The position numbers and the translations under genes are program-made. The notes below the pieces were generated by a model. It had not been told where the DNA came from, did no database searches, and was given only the letters and a program-made list of their open reading frames with translations. From positions 1 to 64,000 of the IMG/VR virus record IMGVR_UViG_3300030109_002859: 64,000 nucleotides of DNA; one strand, 5' to 3'. Origin of the DNA: a virus. Shown here piece by piece: positions 52,608 through 61,364 of the stretch (position 1 is its first letter; the number at the start of each line of letters is the position of its first letter).

Positions 52608-53096
52608 ATGGCTGAAATGCTTGACCCAAATGATATATTTTTTACGCCGTTTGAACCAAAAGTGGCAAATCGTTTCGTTATGGAAATTGACGGAATACCA
52701 GCATATCTTGTTAAAACAATGGCAAGACCTTCAATTCAATTTGAAACAATCACACTTGACCATATAAATGTCAAGAGATATGTGAAAGGTAAAGCAGCTT
52801 GGCAACCTATAACAGTGACCTTATACGACCCAATCGTTCCATCAGGAGCACAATCAGTTATGGAATGGGTAAGACAACACCACGAATCAGTAACAGGTCG
52901 TGATGGATACTCAGACCAATACAAAAAAGATATTACATTCAATGTATTAGGGCCAGTCGGTGATAAAGTTGAAGAGTGGACATTAAAAGGTGCATTCATT
53001 CAACAAGCAGATTTTAGTGATATGGACTATTCTGCAAATACACCAGCAGAAGTTTCATTAACACTTCAGTATGACTACGCAATACTACAATTCTAA
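52608..53096 (+). CDS. gp19: Tail tube protein (gp19-like)
   Basis: 162 residues, matching T4 gp19 (163). The N-terminal FTPFEPKVANRFVMEIDGIPAYLVKTMARPS (~12-42) and WQPITVTLYDPIVPSGAQSVMEWVRQHHES (~64-93) are the tube signature. The fold is a beta barrel that stacks as hexameric rings inside the sheath. AGGAG at 52596-52600 supports the start. Confidence 0.95.
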   Translation: MAEMLDPNDIFFTPFEPKVANRFVMEIDGIPAYLVKTMARPSIQFETITLDHINVKRYVKGKAAWQPITVTLYDPIVPSGAQSVMEWVRQHHESVTGRDGYSDQYKKDITFNVLGPVGDKVEEWTLKGAFIQQADFSDMDYSANTPAEVSLTLQYDYAILQF

Positions 53097-53107
53097 GGAG
53101 ATAAATT

Positions 53108-53323
53108 ATGTGGGCTATGTTTAAAGACGACAATGATATTAATGAAAAAGCAGTAATTGGTTTTTGTTCATTTGCAGTAATGACATTATTTGCAGTAGTT
53201 GATTTAACAACAGGAATTTGGGGAAAAGATTTAGTTATAAATGATATGGTATACAATTCATTTGTATTCGTAACATTAGGTTCTTTCGGTATCGCAGGTG
53301 CTGAAAAGATAATGAAAAAATAA
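53108..53323 (+). CDS. Small two-TM protein, candidate holin
   Basis: 71 residues with AAGGAG at 53096-53101. Two hydrophobic segments (VIGFCSFAVMTLFAVVDL, ~16-33, and FVFVTLGSFGIAGAE, ~52-66) are joined by a polar loop and end in a Lys-rich tail (KIMKK). That is the usual plan of a class II holin, which would release the GH108 endolysin encoded at 18486. Distance from the endolysin makes the assignment tentative. Confidence 0.5.
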   Translation: MWAMFKDDNDINEKAVIGFCSFAVMTLFAVVDLTTGIWGKDLVINDMVYNSFVFVTLGSFGIAGAEKIMKK

Positions 53324-53357
53324 TAAGTTATTAATCTTATATAATCAAGGAGTAAAA

Positions 53358-54131
53358 ATGGCTGAAAATCAGTATGGATTTCCTACTGAGGTTCTATCTT
53401 TACCATCACAGGGTTTATTGTATCCTGAAGATAGTCCTTTGCGTAGTGGAACAATAGATGTCAAATATATGACAGCAAAAGAGGAAGATATCTTAACTTC
53501 CGTAAATCTAATTAATCAAGGTATAGTGATTGACAAACTTTTAGAAAGTGTCATCGCAGATTCAAAAATTAAGTTAGATGATATGTTAGTTGGTGATAAA
53601 AATGCACTTATGGTTGGAACTCGTGTTTTAGGATATGGTAAAAACTATGAGATTTCAGTTTTAGACCCAGATACAAATGAACGAGTAGAATACACTATTG
53701 ACTTAACATCATTAAAACATAGAAAAATAAACGAAAAGGTTTACGAAAATGAAGACACTTTTTCATTTGAATTACCTAATTCTAAACGAGTAATTGGATT
53801 CAAATTACTAACTCATAAAGACGAAGACGAAATAAAACAAACTTTGAAAGACTATGAAAAAGTTGAAAAGCTTACAGGAATTTCTCAAGGTTTATCTATT
53901 CGTATGAAACAATCAATTTTATCAGTAGATGGAAATGACGACAGAAAATTTATTAATGATTTTGTTGATAATGAGTTTTTAGCACTTGATACAAGAGCAT
54001 ACAGACAATATGTAGATTCCATTACTCCCGACATTGAGTTGAAGTTTGACTATATGAGTCAAACAGGGAACCAACATAGGTTGGATGTCCCACTCGGGAT
54101 AGAATTTTTTTGGCCAGCCGCCGGAAAATAG
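53358..54131 (+). CDS. gp26: gp26-like baseplate/tail-assembly protein, pre-frameshift product
   Basis: 257 residues, near T4 gp26 (208). The conserved start is LPSQGLLYPEDSPLRSGTIDVKYMTAKEEDILTSVNLINQGIVIDKLL (~15-62), a pattern of T4-like gp26/tail-chaperone proteins. It ends at TAG 54129-54131, but a T7 run at 54105-54111 and a GC stem immediately after it precede a second open frame with gp51-like sequence. The gene therefore probably makes a short and a longer product. It lies upstream of the tape measure, the place of tail-assembly chaperones. Confidence 0.75.
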   Translation: MAENQYGFPTEVLSLPSQGLLYPEDSPLRSGTIDVKYMTAKEEDILTSVNLINQGIVIDKLLESVIADSKIKLDDMLVGDKNALMVGTRVLGYGKNYEISVLDPDTNERVEYTIDLTSLKHRKINEKVYENEDTFSFELPNSKRVIGFKLLTHKDEDEIKQTLKDYEKVEKLTGISQGLSIRMKQSILSVDGNDDRKFINDFVDNEFLALDTRAYRQYVDSITPDIELKFDYMSQTGNQHRLDVPLGIEFFWPAAGK

Positions 54132-54327
54132 GGCGGCCATACACGAAGAACTCTTTAACATTGCCTATTATGGTAATGGATTCAATCACAACGAACTCTA
54201 CAATATGCCAGTTCCTTTAAGACGATTTTATGGTAGGAAATTAATAGACGCAAAAAAGAAAGAAGCTGATTCATATAAGCAATCTCAAGATTCACAAATC
54301 TCTCGTCCAAACTTCCAAAAATCTTAA
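54103..54327 (+). CDS. gp51: gp51-like extension in the +1 frame, reached by frameshift
   Basis: The +1 frame is open from 54103 to TAA 54325-54327 and has no ATG, GTG or TTG before the conserved part. After the slippery run it reads GQPPENRAAIHEELFNIAYY..., then NELYNMPVPLRRFYGRKLID and a charged end, a plausible T4-like gp51/chaperone C-terminal domain. A +1 slip gives a protein of about 322 residues joined to the gp26-like part. Independent initiation, for instance at a rare ATA codon, would be the alternative. Confidence 0.65.
   Translation, partial: NFFGQPPENRAAIHEELFNIAYYGNGFNHNELYNMPVPLRRFYGRKLIDAKKKEADSYKQSQDSQISRPNFQKS
54105..54137 (+). promoter_or_regulatory. Candidate programmed frameshift site (T7 run plus stem-loop)
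   Basis: GAA TTT TTT TGG in the gp26 frame: the seven T (54105-54111) let two Phe tRNAs re-pair perfectly one base forward. Five bases later GCCGCC (54117-54122) pairs with GGCGGC (54132-54137), and the loop contains the gp26 stop codon. This is a rare GC-only stem in an AT-rich genome. Confidence 0.65.
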
Positions 54328-54333
54328 AACTTG

Positions 54334-54341
54334 ATATTTAT
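54334..54341 (+). promoter_or_regulatory. Candidate late promoter motif (ATATTTAT)
   Basis: TTGATATTTATTATTGAG, 7 bases after the gp51-like stop and 30 bases before ATG 54371. Confidence 0.45.
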
Positions 54342-54370
54342 TATTGAGTAATCACATTCGGAAGAAAACT

Positions 54371-54622
54371 ATGAACAGAAAATTTGTAAAAGAAAATAAA
54401 ACATTAGTTAAAGAATTTTTGTCAAACTTAATTATAAAAGTTTTAACAGGAAAAGCACATAAAGATATTCAGAGAAAGCTAGCAGCTGACCCAAAAATTC
54501 AACAACATAAAGCTAATATCAAAAAAATAGAGAAACAGATATTAGACAAGATTGCTCAAAAGCGAAAACAAGACCCTGATTTTGCTAAAAAGATGAACGC
54601 TATTGTTCGCAAATACGCATAA
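54371..54622 (+). CDS. Hypothetical small basic protein
   Basis: 83 residues from ATG 54371; the in-frame TTG at 54344 lies on the promoter motif and is unlikely. The protein is helical and Lys-rich, with EFLSNLIIKVLTG near residue 15-27 and a coiled C-terminal half. It lies between the gp51-like frame and the tape measure. Function unknown. Confidence 0.5.
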   Translation: MNRKFVKENKTLVKEFLSNLIIKVLTGKAHKDIQRKLAADPKIQQHKANIKKIEKQILDKIAQKRKQDPDFAKKMNAIVRKYA

Positions 54623-54645
54623 AAACAAACCCAAAAGAGAAATAA

Positions 54646-56031
54646 ATGCAAGATTTACTTAATGTCGACTTTACTGATATGACTCCCGCTCAGGTGCAGG
54701 GATTCTTAAATGATGTAAAAAAAGAAATCGCCCGTATTATAAAGCAAGGTGATGACGGAGATGCGGAAAGACTTAAAAAGCTTAAAGGTATAACCAGAGA
54801 AGCTACTGACTTTCTTAAAATTACGGACGAAACCAAAGATATACAGATGGAACTTGTAAGACTTCAGCAAGAGTCACTTACCATAGCTGATACGGCTGCA
54901 GACGCAGCTAAAAATTTTGTAAGCCAGATAAAGTCACAAATAGAGACTATCCCGATTATTGGCTCAGCCATAGCCGGTTTTATTGACTTTGACGCAGTGG
55001 GTGATAGAGTTAAATTAGCGGTATTGTCACCTTTCGCTAACATTGCGCCAGCATTAGATAGTTCAAAAGCTCCGTTAGAAAGATTTGGTCTCGCGTTTAA
55101 AGCCGCTTTAGGCCCAATAGTTGCAATCTTAGCAATAATTGCAGGAGCAATAACTGCAGCACTTCTTAAAGTCAGAAATTTATCAAAAGAATTGGGAACT
55201 TCATTTGCCCAAGCCAGTCGATTAGCCAAAGAAACTACAGTGGCCGGTTTTGGGTTGTTAGGGACAGGTCAAGACGCTAGTGCAATAGCAGGTGAAATAG
55301 TAGACACTTTCGGTTCATTATCAAATGTAACGGCAAACAACATTAAAGATATTGGAAGATTAGCAACAAGATTTGGTGCAGCATCTAAAGATATCGTTGC
55401 CTTCCAAAAGTCATTGACGGATACATTCGGAGTATCAGTTAATCAAAGTGAAGCGATTGTAGAAAATGTTGGTAAATTAGCAGAAGCAGAGGGTGTAGCA
55501 GCTGGTAAAGTTATCGCTGACATAGCAGCAAATACTGAAAAGTTTGCTGAGTTCGCAAAAGGTGGGGCAGATGGATTTGCAAATGCAGCTATTGAGGCAG
55601 CAAAAATTGGAAGTAATTTGTCAGCAGTGTTAGGAGCAGCAGATAAATTATTAGACTTCGAATCAAGTTTAACAAATGAATTCGAAGCACAAGTAATAAC
55701 AGGAAAGTCTTTCAATCTTGAACGAGCAAGACAACTTGCACTACAAGGTGAAATAGGACAACTATCTCAAGAACTCGCATCACAAGTTGGTTCATTAGGT
55801 GACATTCAAGCTATGAATGTAATAGAAAGACGTTCAATAGCTTCAGCGATTGGAGTTTCCGCTGATGACTTGATGAAGATAGCTCGTGGTGAAGCAGTGC
55901 AGGCAGAAGAAACAGTTCAAGATTTACAAAAGAAAACTAATGATATTTTAAAAGCTGGATTTAGTAAAGACGAAGAAAAATTAAATGAGTTGATTAATCA
56001 ACAAGCACAAAATCGAACTATATATGAGTAG
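54646..56031 (+). CDS. Tape measure protein (gp29-like)
   Basis: 461 residues. The composition is Ala/Ile/Glu-rich and helical, with a hydrophobic patch IVAILAIIAGAITAALL (~162-178) typical of tape measures and with long alanine-rich helical stretches to the end. It follows the gp26/gp51-like chaperone genes and precedes the tube-cap gene, the usual order. T4 gp29 has 590 residues, so the tail should be shorter than that of T4 if the length rule holds. No transglycosylase motif seen. Confidence 0.7.
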   Translation: MQDLLNVDFTDMTPAQVQGFLNDVKKEIARIIKQGDDGDAERLKKLKGITREATDFLKITDETKDIQMELVRLQQESLTIADTAADAAKNFVSQIKSQIETIPIIGSAIAGFIDFDAVGDRVKLAVLSPFANIAPALDSSKAPLERFGLAFKAALGPIVAILAIIAGAITAALLKVRNLSKELGTSFAQASRLAKETTVAGFGLLGTGQDASAIAGEIVDTFGSLSNVTANNIKDIGRLATRFGAASKDIVAFQKSLTDTFGVSVNQSEAIVENVGKLAEAEGVAAGKVIADIAANTEKFAEFAKGGADGFANAAIEAAKIGSNLSAVLGAADKLLDFESSLTNEFEAQVITGKSFNLERARQLALQGEIGQLSQELASQVGSLGDIQAMNVIERRSIASAIGVSADDLMKIARGEAVQAEETVQDLQKKTNDILKAGFSKDEEKLNELINQQAQNRTIYE

Positions 56032-56040
56032 GACAAACAA

Positions 56041-57318
56041 ATGGCATTAATAGATTTAAAAACAAACCTTGCAGATGTTAAATACGATAGGAAAGATTTA
56101 TCTATCGAACGAGAAAAGAGTGCGGATGCCAACTACACTAAATTTCAAACAGAGGACTTTGCCAGTAAAAAGAGAATAGGTGAAAGATATCGTGGAACAA
56201 ACAAAGATGGTGGTTTACTTAGAGGTGGTGCAGCTTTACAAATAGAGAGAACTGCGGAAGACGCGAGACGAACTGGTGAGTTTTTAACAGAATCAAAAGG
56301 TCAACTATTCGTAGCAAAACAATTCTTTTTACAAGCATTCAATGCAGATAGCAATACAAGAATTTATAATCCATTATCTTTAGTTACAAGTCTACCAAAC
56401 AATGTAAGTCAAAATAGACACGTAGACACAGGTGATGGAAGTATCGGAGGATTTCTCGGAGGAATCATTGGTCTTCCACGAAAAAAGAAAAATGGAAAGG
56501 GAGCGGTAACACTATTCAGTAAAGATAGGAAAAGAAAATTACAAGTAAATTATGGTGGAGAGATAGGTAATCTAATACACTATAAAGGTGAAGGAAAGGA
56601 AGCAATAGGATTACCAAAAGATTTTATAAAATTTAGAATTAGAGACGCTGTTAATGGTAGGTGGATAATCTTTCCAGCGTTAGTAAGTGGTATTACAGAT
56701 AACTCATCACAAACACCAACTGAAATTCAATACATTGGAAGACCCGATAAGGTTTACATCTACGGAACAACAGAAAGAAGCATTAGTTTTACTCTTAATG
56801 TTGTAGCACTAAACAAAGGTGAAATAGAAACTATATGGGATAAAGTAAATTATCTAAAAGGATTAGTCCATCCAGAATATAAACAATTCTTTACAGATAA
56901 TGACAATACAAATTTATTAAGAGAAAATGATTTACAAACAAGACCAGTAGCACCAATTATATATTTAACACTTGGTGATTTACTTCATAACACACCAGGA
57001 TTTTTCAAGTCAGTCAACATAACCATTCCTGACAATACTGCTTGGGAGTTAGAAGATGGAAGACAATTTCCACACTTGTGTCAAATAGCATTAGATTTCC
57101 AATACATCGGAAAAGAAACACCAACTATGACAGGTAAACAATTCGAAGGTGTTGTTGGTCAGAAAATAGATGCCGCAAGAGCGGCAGCAGCTGAAGCAGC
57201 AGCTTCTGCTTCTGCAGCACAACCAAAAGGACCTGATGGTGAAGAGGTAAAAACAAATTCAAAAGGACAAAACTACTACGTAGAAAATGATTCTGGTAAT
57301 GCAGTTATAGTGGTTTAG
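56041..57318 (+). CDS. Baseplate tail-tube cap protein (gp48/gp54-like)
   Basis: 425 residues. The middle contains FIKFRIRDAVNGRWIIFPALVSGITDNSSQTPTEIQYIGRPDKVYIYGTTERSISFTLNVVALNKGEI (~197-265), the tube-like barrel typical of baseplate-tube junction proteins, and YLTLGDLLHNTPGFFKSVNITIPDNTAWELEDGRQFPH (~309-346). An Ala-rich linker (~375-395) precedes a short C-terminus. T4 has two such proteins (gp48, gp54); only one is seen here. It caps the hub and starts tube polymerisation. Confidence 0.65.
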   Translation: MALIDLKTNLADVKYDRKDLSIEREKSADANYTKFQTEDFASKKRIGERYRGTNKDGGLLRGGAALQIERTAEDARRTGEFLTESKGQLFVAKQFFLQAFNADSNTRIYNPLSLVTSLPNNVSQNRHVDTGDGSIGGFLGGIIGLPRKKKNGKGAVTLFSKDRKRKLQVNYGGEIGNLIHYKGEGKEAIGLPKDFIKFRIRDAVNGRWIIFPALVSGITDNSSQTPTEIQYIGRPDKVYIYGTTERSISFTLNVVALNKGEIETIWDKVNYLKGLVHPEYKQFFTDNDNTNLLRENDLQTRPVAPIIYLTLGDLLHNTPGFFKSVNITIPDNTAWELEDGRQFPHLCQIALDFQYIGKETPTMTGKQFEGVVGQKIDAARAAAAEAAASASAAQPKGPDGEEVKTNSKGQNYYVENDSGNAVIVV

Positions 57319-57326
57319 TAATAAAA

Positions 57327-57620
57327 ATGAGATATAAAAATTCAAGAACATTCAAAGACGAAAATGGAACACGATATTTAAATCGTATAGAGTATCCATC
57401 TATACCTATTAGTGACTCTGATGTATTTATTCGTGGACAATTCGGAACAACATTCTCTAATTTGGCATTTGAACACTACGGAAAACAAGATTTGTGGTGG
57501 ATAATTTCAAGAGCAAACAATGAAAATAGAGGTTCTATGTATGTTACGCCAGGTAAAGAATATAGAATACCAAAAAATGTTACATCTATATTACAAGACT
57601 ATAACGAACTAAACAAGTAA
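57327..57620 (+). CDS. gp53: Baseplate wedge protein, gp53-like (LysM-type)
   Basis: 97 residues, half the size of T4 gp53 (196). FGTTFSNLAFEHYGKQDLWWIISRANN (~39-65) followed by GKEYRIPKN (~75-83) is the LysM-like fold common to gp53 and short tail X-type proteins. It is probably a wedge/hub connector. Spacing is 8 bases after the tube-cap gene and 3 before the next. Confidence 0.7.
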   Translation: MRYKNSRTFKDENGTRYLNRIEYPSIPISDSDVFIRGQFGTTFSNLAFEHYGKQDLWWIISRANNENRGSMYVTPGKEYRIPKNVTSILQDYNELNK

Positions 57621-57623
57621 AAA

Positions 57624-60600
57624 ATGATATCACAACGACCAATACATCCAGCGGTTCAAAGAGCATTGTTCAGAAGAATAGATGCGTTGAATAGGAATAG
57701 AGTGGGGGCAGGTGACCCTTTTTTTACTTCAACTGCATTAGAACCACAAGACTCATCCAATCCAATAGAACAACATCTATATAAAGCGATTTGGGCAAGG
57801 GTTACTGCAGCAATAACATCACCTGGAGTCAAAGGTCAAGAGGTTGCTGATAAACCAATTAGTTTTAGTGGTTACTTCGATACCAATAAAAACACACAAA
57901 TAAATCGTCCATTAACTTTTAACAAATACAATGATGAAGCAGAAAGAGAATTAGCTCAAGACCCTACATCAATGAGAGGTGAGGCCGGAATAACAAGTAT
58001 TTCAATAACACAAAAAAGTTTTTTTGTAAATCAAATTGAAATAGCTTGGTCTTGTCCAGACCCAATTGAATTTGAAGAAAGAATAGAACCAACATTTTTA
58101 AGACACGGTCAAGTAGTAGCGATTGAATTTGGATATGGATTAAATGATAAAGAATTAGACTACCAAGCTTCAGAAATAACAAGTGATGAAATGGCTGCTT
58201 TATTGTCGGATAACTACAAAAGAAATTTAGCCAGAGCAGGAAGTTATTGTTGTGAAGTTGGTACGGTTTCAAATTACAAATATGAATTAGGAGCTGATGG
58301 TAGTTATACAGGAACAATTACACTTCATTCAAGGGGACAGAATGTATTGAATGAAACAATACAAAATGAAGATGATGCGAGTGAAGAAACACCAGCTCAA
58401 CTCACACCGACCATAGCTTCAGAAGCGTTAAAAGTAAGAGAGGCAGCAAAAGGAACAAAAAATATAGACGGAACATTTGATAAATTACCAAAACCAGATG
58501 CCGCACGAACACTTCGTCAACTCAAGAAAACAGAAGCAACCTATAAATCAGTAGTAAGAAATCTTGATAAAGTTATCGACTATTATATACAAGCAGATAC
58601 TTATGTTGACCCAATAAATTGGGGACAACTTAATACAATGGCTGCAGTTGCAGCCGGTGGAGGAGCAGTAGTAGGTGGTGTAGCAGGAGCAGGTTTATTT
58701 TCAATTCCAGGAGCAGCGATTGGTGCAACAGTAGGAGCTGCCAGTATTTATTTAGGACGTTTTAACAAGTTGGCAAGGCAATCATTTGTAAAATATTGGC
58801 AAGATGGTGAACTAAGAGAACACTATGATATTTCTATGGCAGGATATTTAGAGGGATTAGGTGATTTTAACTTCTTGGATAGTCTTCCGACACAATTAGG
58901 AGGTGGAGGTATTGAAACTGGTAAAATCAGAACAAATGCAGGTGATATAAAACTTTGGGCTAAAAATGGAATTATGAAATTTACTGTTCACAATGATGCG
59001 ATATCTGCCAATGCACTTATGGAAGTTCCCGAAGGATTAAAAGATAGGTATCTTATCAGTTGGGGTTGGTTTGAAGACCACATATTAGGAAGTTATTTTA
59101 ATATTAAGTTTAAAACCCGAACAGGTCATCAAAAAAATAATGAAGAAGAATATTTTCAAGAAGTAAGAAGTGTAGATACTGTTGAATTTATTCAGAGATA
59201 TGCTAAGGAAACTAACAAACCAGAAGAATCAGATACAGGTCTTAAACCATCAGTAGAAGCAGACATCCCAAACATTTGTCACTTATCTAAAGATGTATAT
59301 ACATTAGGATTAGATAGTGTTGTATTGCCTGGAAGAACACATCCAAATGTTAAAAAGACTTTTGCTGAAATGCCTGATGATAAAAAATTATTGGCAAGTA
59401 TGATATATGATAAAAAAACAAGAATTGAATTAGCCAGAGTAAGAGCGGTATATGATTACATTGATAAATCTTTTCAACCATTTGTAGTTGCGCAAAATGG
59501 TTCAGATGAATATGGTTCTATAAGAAATATGGTATTTCCAATCGAGATGTTCCAAAAACATTTTGAAAATATGAATTCATTACAACAAGGTATGAGAAGT
59601 TTTTGGGCAGATGTAGGAAATATGTATGGTGGATTTTGGTCATTCAATATAGCACAAGACCCAAAGAAAACAGGTAGAGTGATGGTGTATGATAACTTAG
59701 TTCCACCACCAATACCAAAACCGGCAGAACCAAAGAAACACTCCAGAAGAGAAGATTTTATTGATTACAATGAATTGAAAAATGGGGAAGCAAGACCACA
59801 ATCTTTGTTTGTATTTCCATTATATTCAAAGAATTCAATTGTAAAATCTTTTGATTTATCGGTTAACATTAGTTCACAAGCAGCAACCATAGCAAATTAT
59901 GCGACCAATACATCAATAGCAGGTTCAGTTACAAAAGAGGGTAATCAAGATTTACAATTAAAAGCATATGCAGCATTATTAAGTAGTGATAAGAAAAACT
60001 CAAATACAGGTGGTAGTGGTAAAGGTGATAATGATAATGTGCCACTACTTAAAGAGTTTATATTTCCAATCGATAATGAAGATGGTATAGGTTTAGGAAC
60101 ACATCCAGATGACTATACAAGTGAAAATCTATGGCATGCAGGAAAAGCATTATCAGATTATGGTATTGCTTTTCCAGATGTTAAGTCAATAGGTGAAGAT
60201 TTAAAACAAATCGATGAAGATATAGAATTAGAAAGAAACGAATTCGTAGGTGGTATTGGGATTTATGATAAAAATGGAAACTTCTCTACATACTTCAAGA
60301 AAAGAATGAAGTATTTAATCAATAATGGATTGGAAGAAAATTCAGATTCTAATATAAAAAAGAGACAAGTAATTATACCGATTCAAATCTCAATGACATT
60401 AGATGGGGTAGGAGGTTTGTTGCCTGGTGATTTATTTAAAGTAGATTATCTACCAAAAATATACAGAAAACATACATACTTTCAAGTATCAAATGTTGGA
60501 CACACTGTAGGTACATCAGGTTGGGAAACGAAGATAGAAGCGATGATGAGATTAGATATGGCAACTTTTACAGAAGACCCTGATAACGAAGAAATAATAA

Positions 60601-61319
60601 AACCACCTTTAACAGAAGATGAAAAGTGGAATATAACTCAATTACTTACAGGAGAAGAATTTTTAATTCAATCTGCAATTGAAGTGGTTGAAGCAAAAAT
60701 AGATATGTTTGATAGAAAAATCAAAGCAGCAAAAGAAAGACTTAAGGTCAGAGACCCAGAACGAGCAAGAGACTTAGCAACAGAAAAGGGTAGTGATGAT
60801 TTTAAAATAGAGGTATCGGAAGCAGAAATTGAAAAGATGAAAGCAGATTTTGGTCTACAAGGTGAAGAATTCTTTAGTGCAGAGGGTTGGGCAGCAATAA
60901 AAGAAAGTTTACAAACTTCTTGGCAATATGTAAGATTTTGGATAAAAGAAGTTAAAGAAGAATATAAGAAATTGGAAGGTGAAACACTTACAGAAAAAAG
61001 ACAAAACGCTGGCGCATTTGTGGTGGATGATATTTATCGTAATTTTGATATGGATGATGTCGTAACTTCAGTTGAAGCAGAAAAGAAAGCGATTATCGAA
61101 AAAATAATACAAGAATTAGATGAACTGATTGTTAATAGAAATACATTAATGCAAGTTAAAGGTAATTATGTTGGCTTGGAATCAAATGATGATAAACCAA
61201 TAACTGACGGACACAAAAACAATAAAGATAAAAATTCAAATCCATCAGATAATAGTGGAAAGCCAGATAGTTTCAAAGGTGGATTCGACTTTAATCAAAG
61301 TAAAATGGATATGAGATAA
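57624..61319 (+). CDS. Large baseplate hub-like structural protein
   Basis: 1,231 residues. Residues ~120-165 (ITSISITQKSFFVNQIEIAWSCPDPIEF..., then FLRHGQVVAIEFGYG) follow the hub pattern, and ~925-980 (VIIPIQISMTLDGVGGLLPGDLFKVDYLPKIYR...HTVGTSGWETKIEAMMRLDM) match the C-terminal part of hub/late-control proteins. A Gly/Ala-rich hydrophobic stretch (~340-375) could insert in a membrane or form a flexible core. The last ~230 residues are helical and charged. It combines segments that in T4 would be spread over several baseplate proteins; no lysozyme motif seen. Confidence 0.55.
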   Translation: MISQRPIHPAVQRALFRRIDALNRNRVGAGDPFFTSTALEPQDSSNPIEQHLYKAIWARVTAAITSPGVKGQEVADKPISFSGYFDTNKNTQINRPLTFNKYNDEAERELAQDPTSMRGEAGITSISITQKSFFVNQIEIAWSCPDPIEFEERIEPTFLRHGQVVAIEFGYGLNDKELDYQASEITSDEMAALLSDNYKRNLARAGSYCCEVGTVSNYKYELGADGSYTGTITLHSRGQNVLNETIQNEDDASEETPAQLTPTIASEALKVREAAKGTKNIDGTFDKLPKPDAARTLRQLKKTEATYKSVVRNLDKVIDYYIQADTYVDPINWGQLNTMAAVAAGGGAVVGGVAGAGLFSIPGAAIGATVGAASIYLGRFNKLARQSFVKYWQDGELREHYDISMAGYLEGLGDFNFLDSLPTQLGGGGIETGKIRTNAGDIKLWAKNGIMKFTVHNDAISANALMEVPEGLKDRYLISWGWFEDHILGSYFNIKFKTRTGHQKNNEEEYFQEVRSVDTVEFIQRYAKETNKPEESDTGLKPSVEADIPNICHLSKDVYTLGLDSVVLPGRTHPNVKKTFAEMPDDKKLLASMIYDKKTRIELARVRAVYDYIDKSFQPFVVAQNGSDEYGSIRNMVFPIEMFQKHFENMNSLQQGMRSFWADVGNMYGGFWSFNIAQDPKKTGRVMVYDNLVPPPIPKPAEPKKHSRREDFIDYNELKNGEARPQSLFVFPLYSKNSIVKSFDLSVNISSQAATIANYATNTSIAGSVTKEGNQDLQLKAYAALLSSDKKNSNTGGSGKGDNDNVPLLKEFIFPIDNEDGIGLGTHPDDYTSENLWHAGKALSDYGIAFPDVKSIGEDLKQIDEDIELERNEFVGGIGIYDKNGNFSTYFKKRMKYLINNGLEENSDSNIKKRQVIIPIQISMTLDGVGGLLPGDLFKVDYLPKIYRKHTYFQVSNVGHTVGTSGWETKIEAMMRLDMATFTEDPDNEEIIKPPLTEDEKWNITQLLTGEEFLIQSAIEVVEAKIDMFDRKIKAAKERLKVRDPERARDLATEKGSDDFKIEVSEAEIEKMKADFGLQGEEFFSAEGWAAIKESLQTSWQYVRFWIKEVKEEYKKLEGETLTEKRQNAGAFVVDDIYRNFDMDDVVTSVEAEKKAIIEKIIQELDELIVNRNTLMQVKGNYVGLESNDDKPITDGHKNNKDKNSNPSDNSGKPDSFKGGFDFNQSKMDMR

Positions 61320-61343
61320 ATTACATTTTGATTAATTAAATCA

Positions 61344-61351
61344 ATACTTAT
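61344..61351 (+). promoter_or_regulatory. Candidate late promoter motif (ATACTTAT)
   Basis: TCAATACTTATAATAAAGG, 13 bases before ATG 61365, with AAAGG between them. Confidence 0.35.
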
Positions 61352-61364
61352 AATAAAGGTTATA

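Noticed and set aside
54104-54250. A -1 frameshift continuation of the gp26-like gene
   Set aside because: The -1 frame is also open for a while but its translation looks random, whereas the +1 frame carries the gp51-like sequence.
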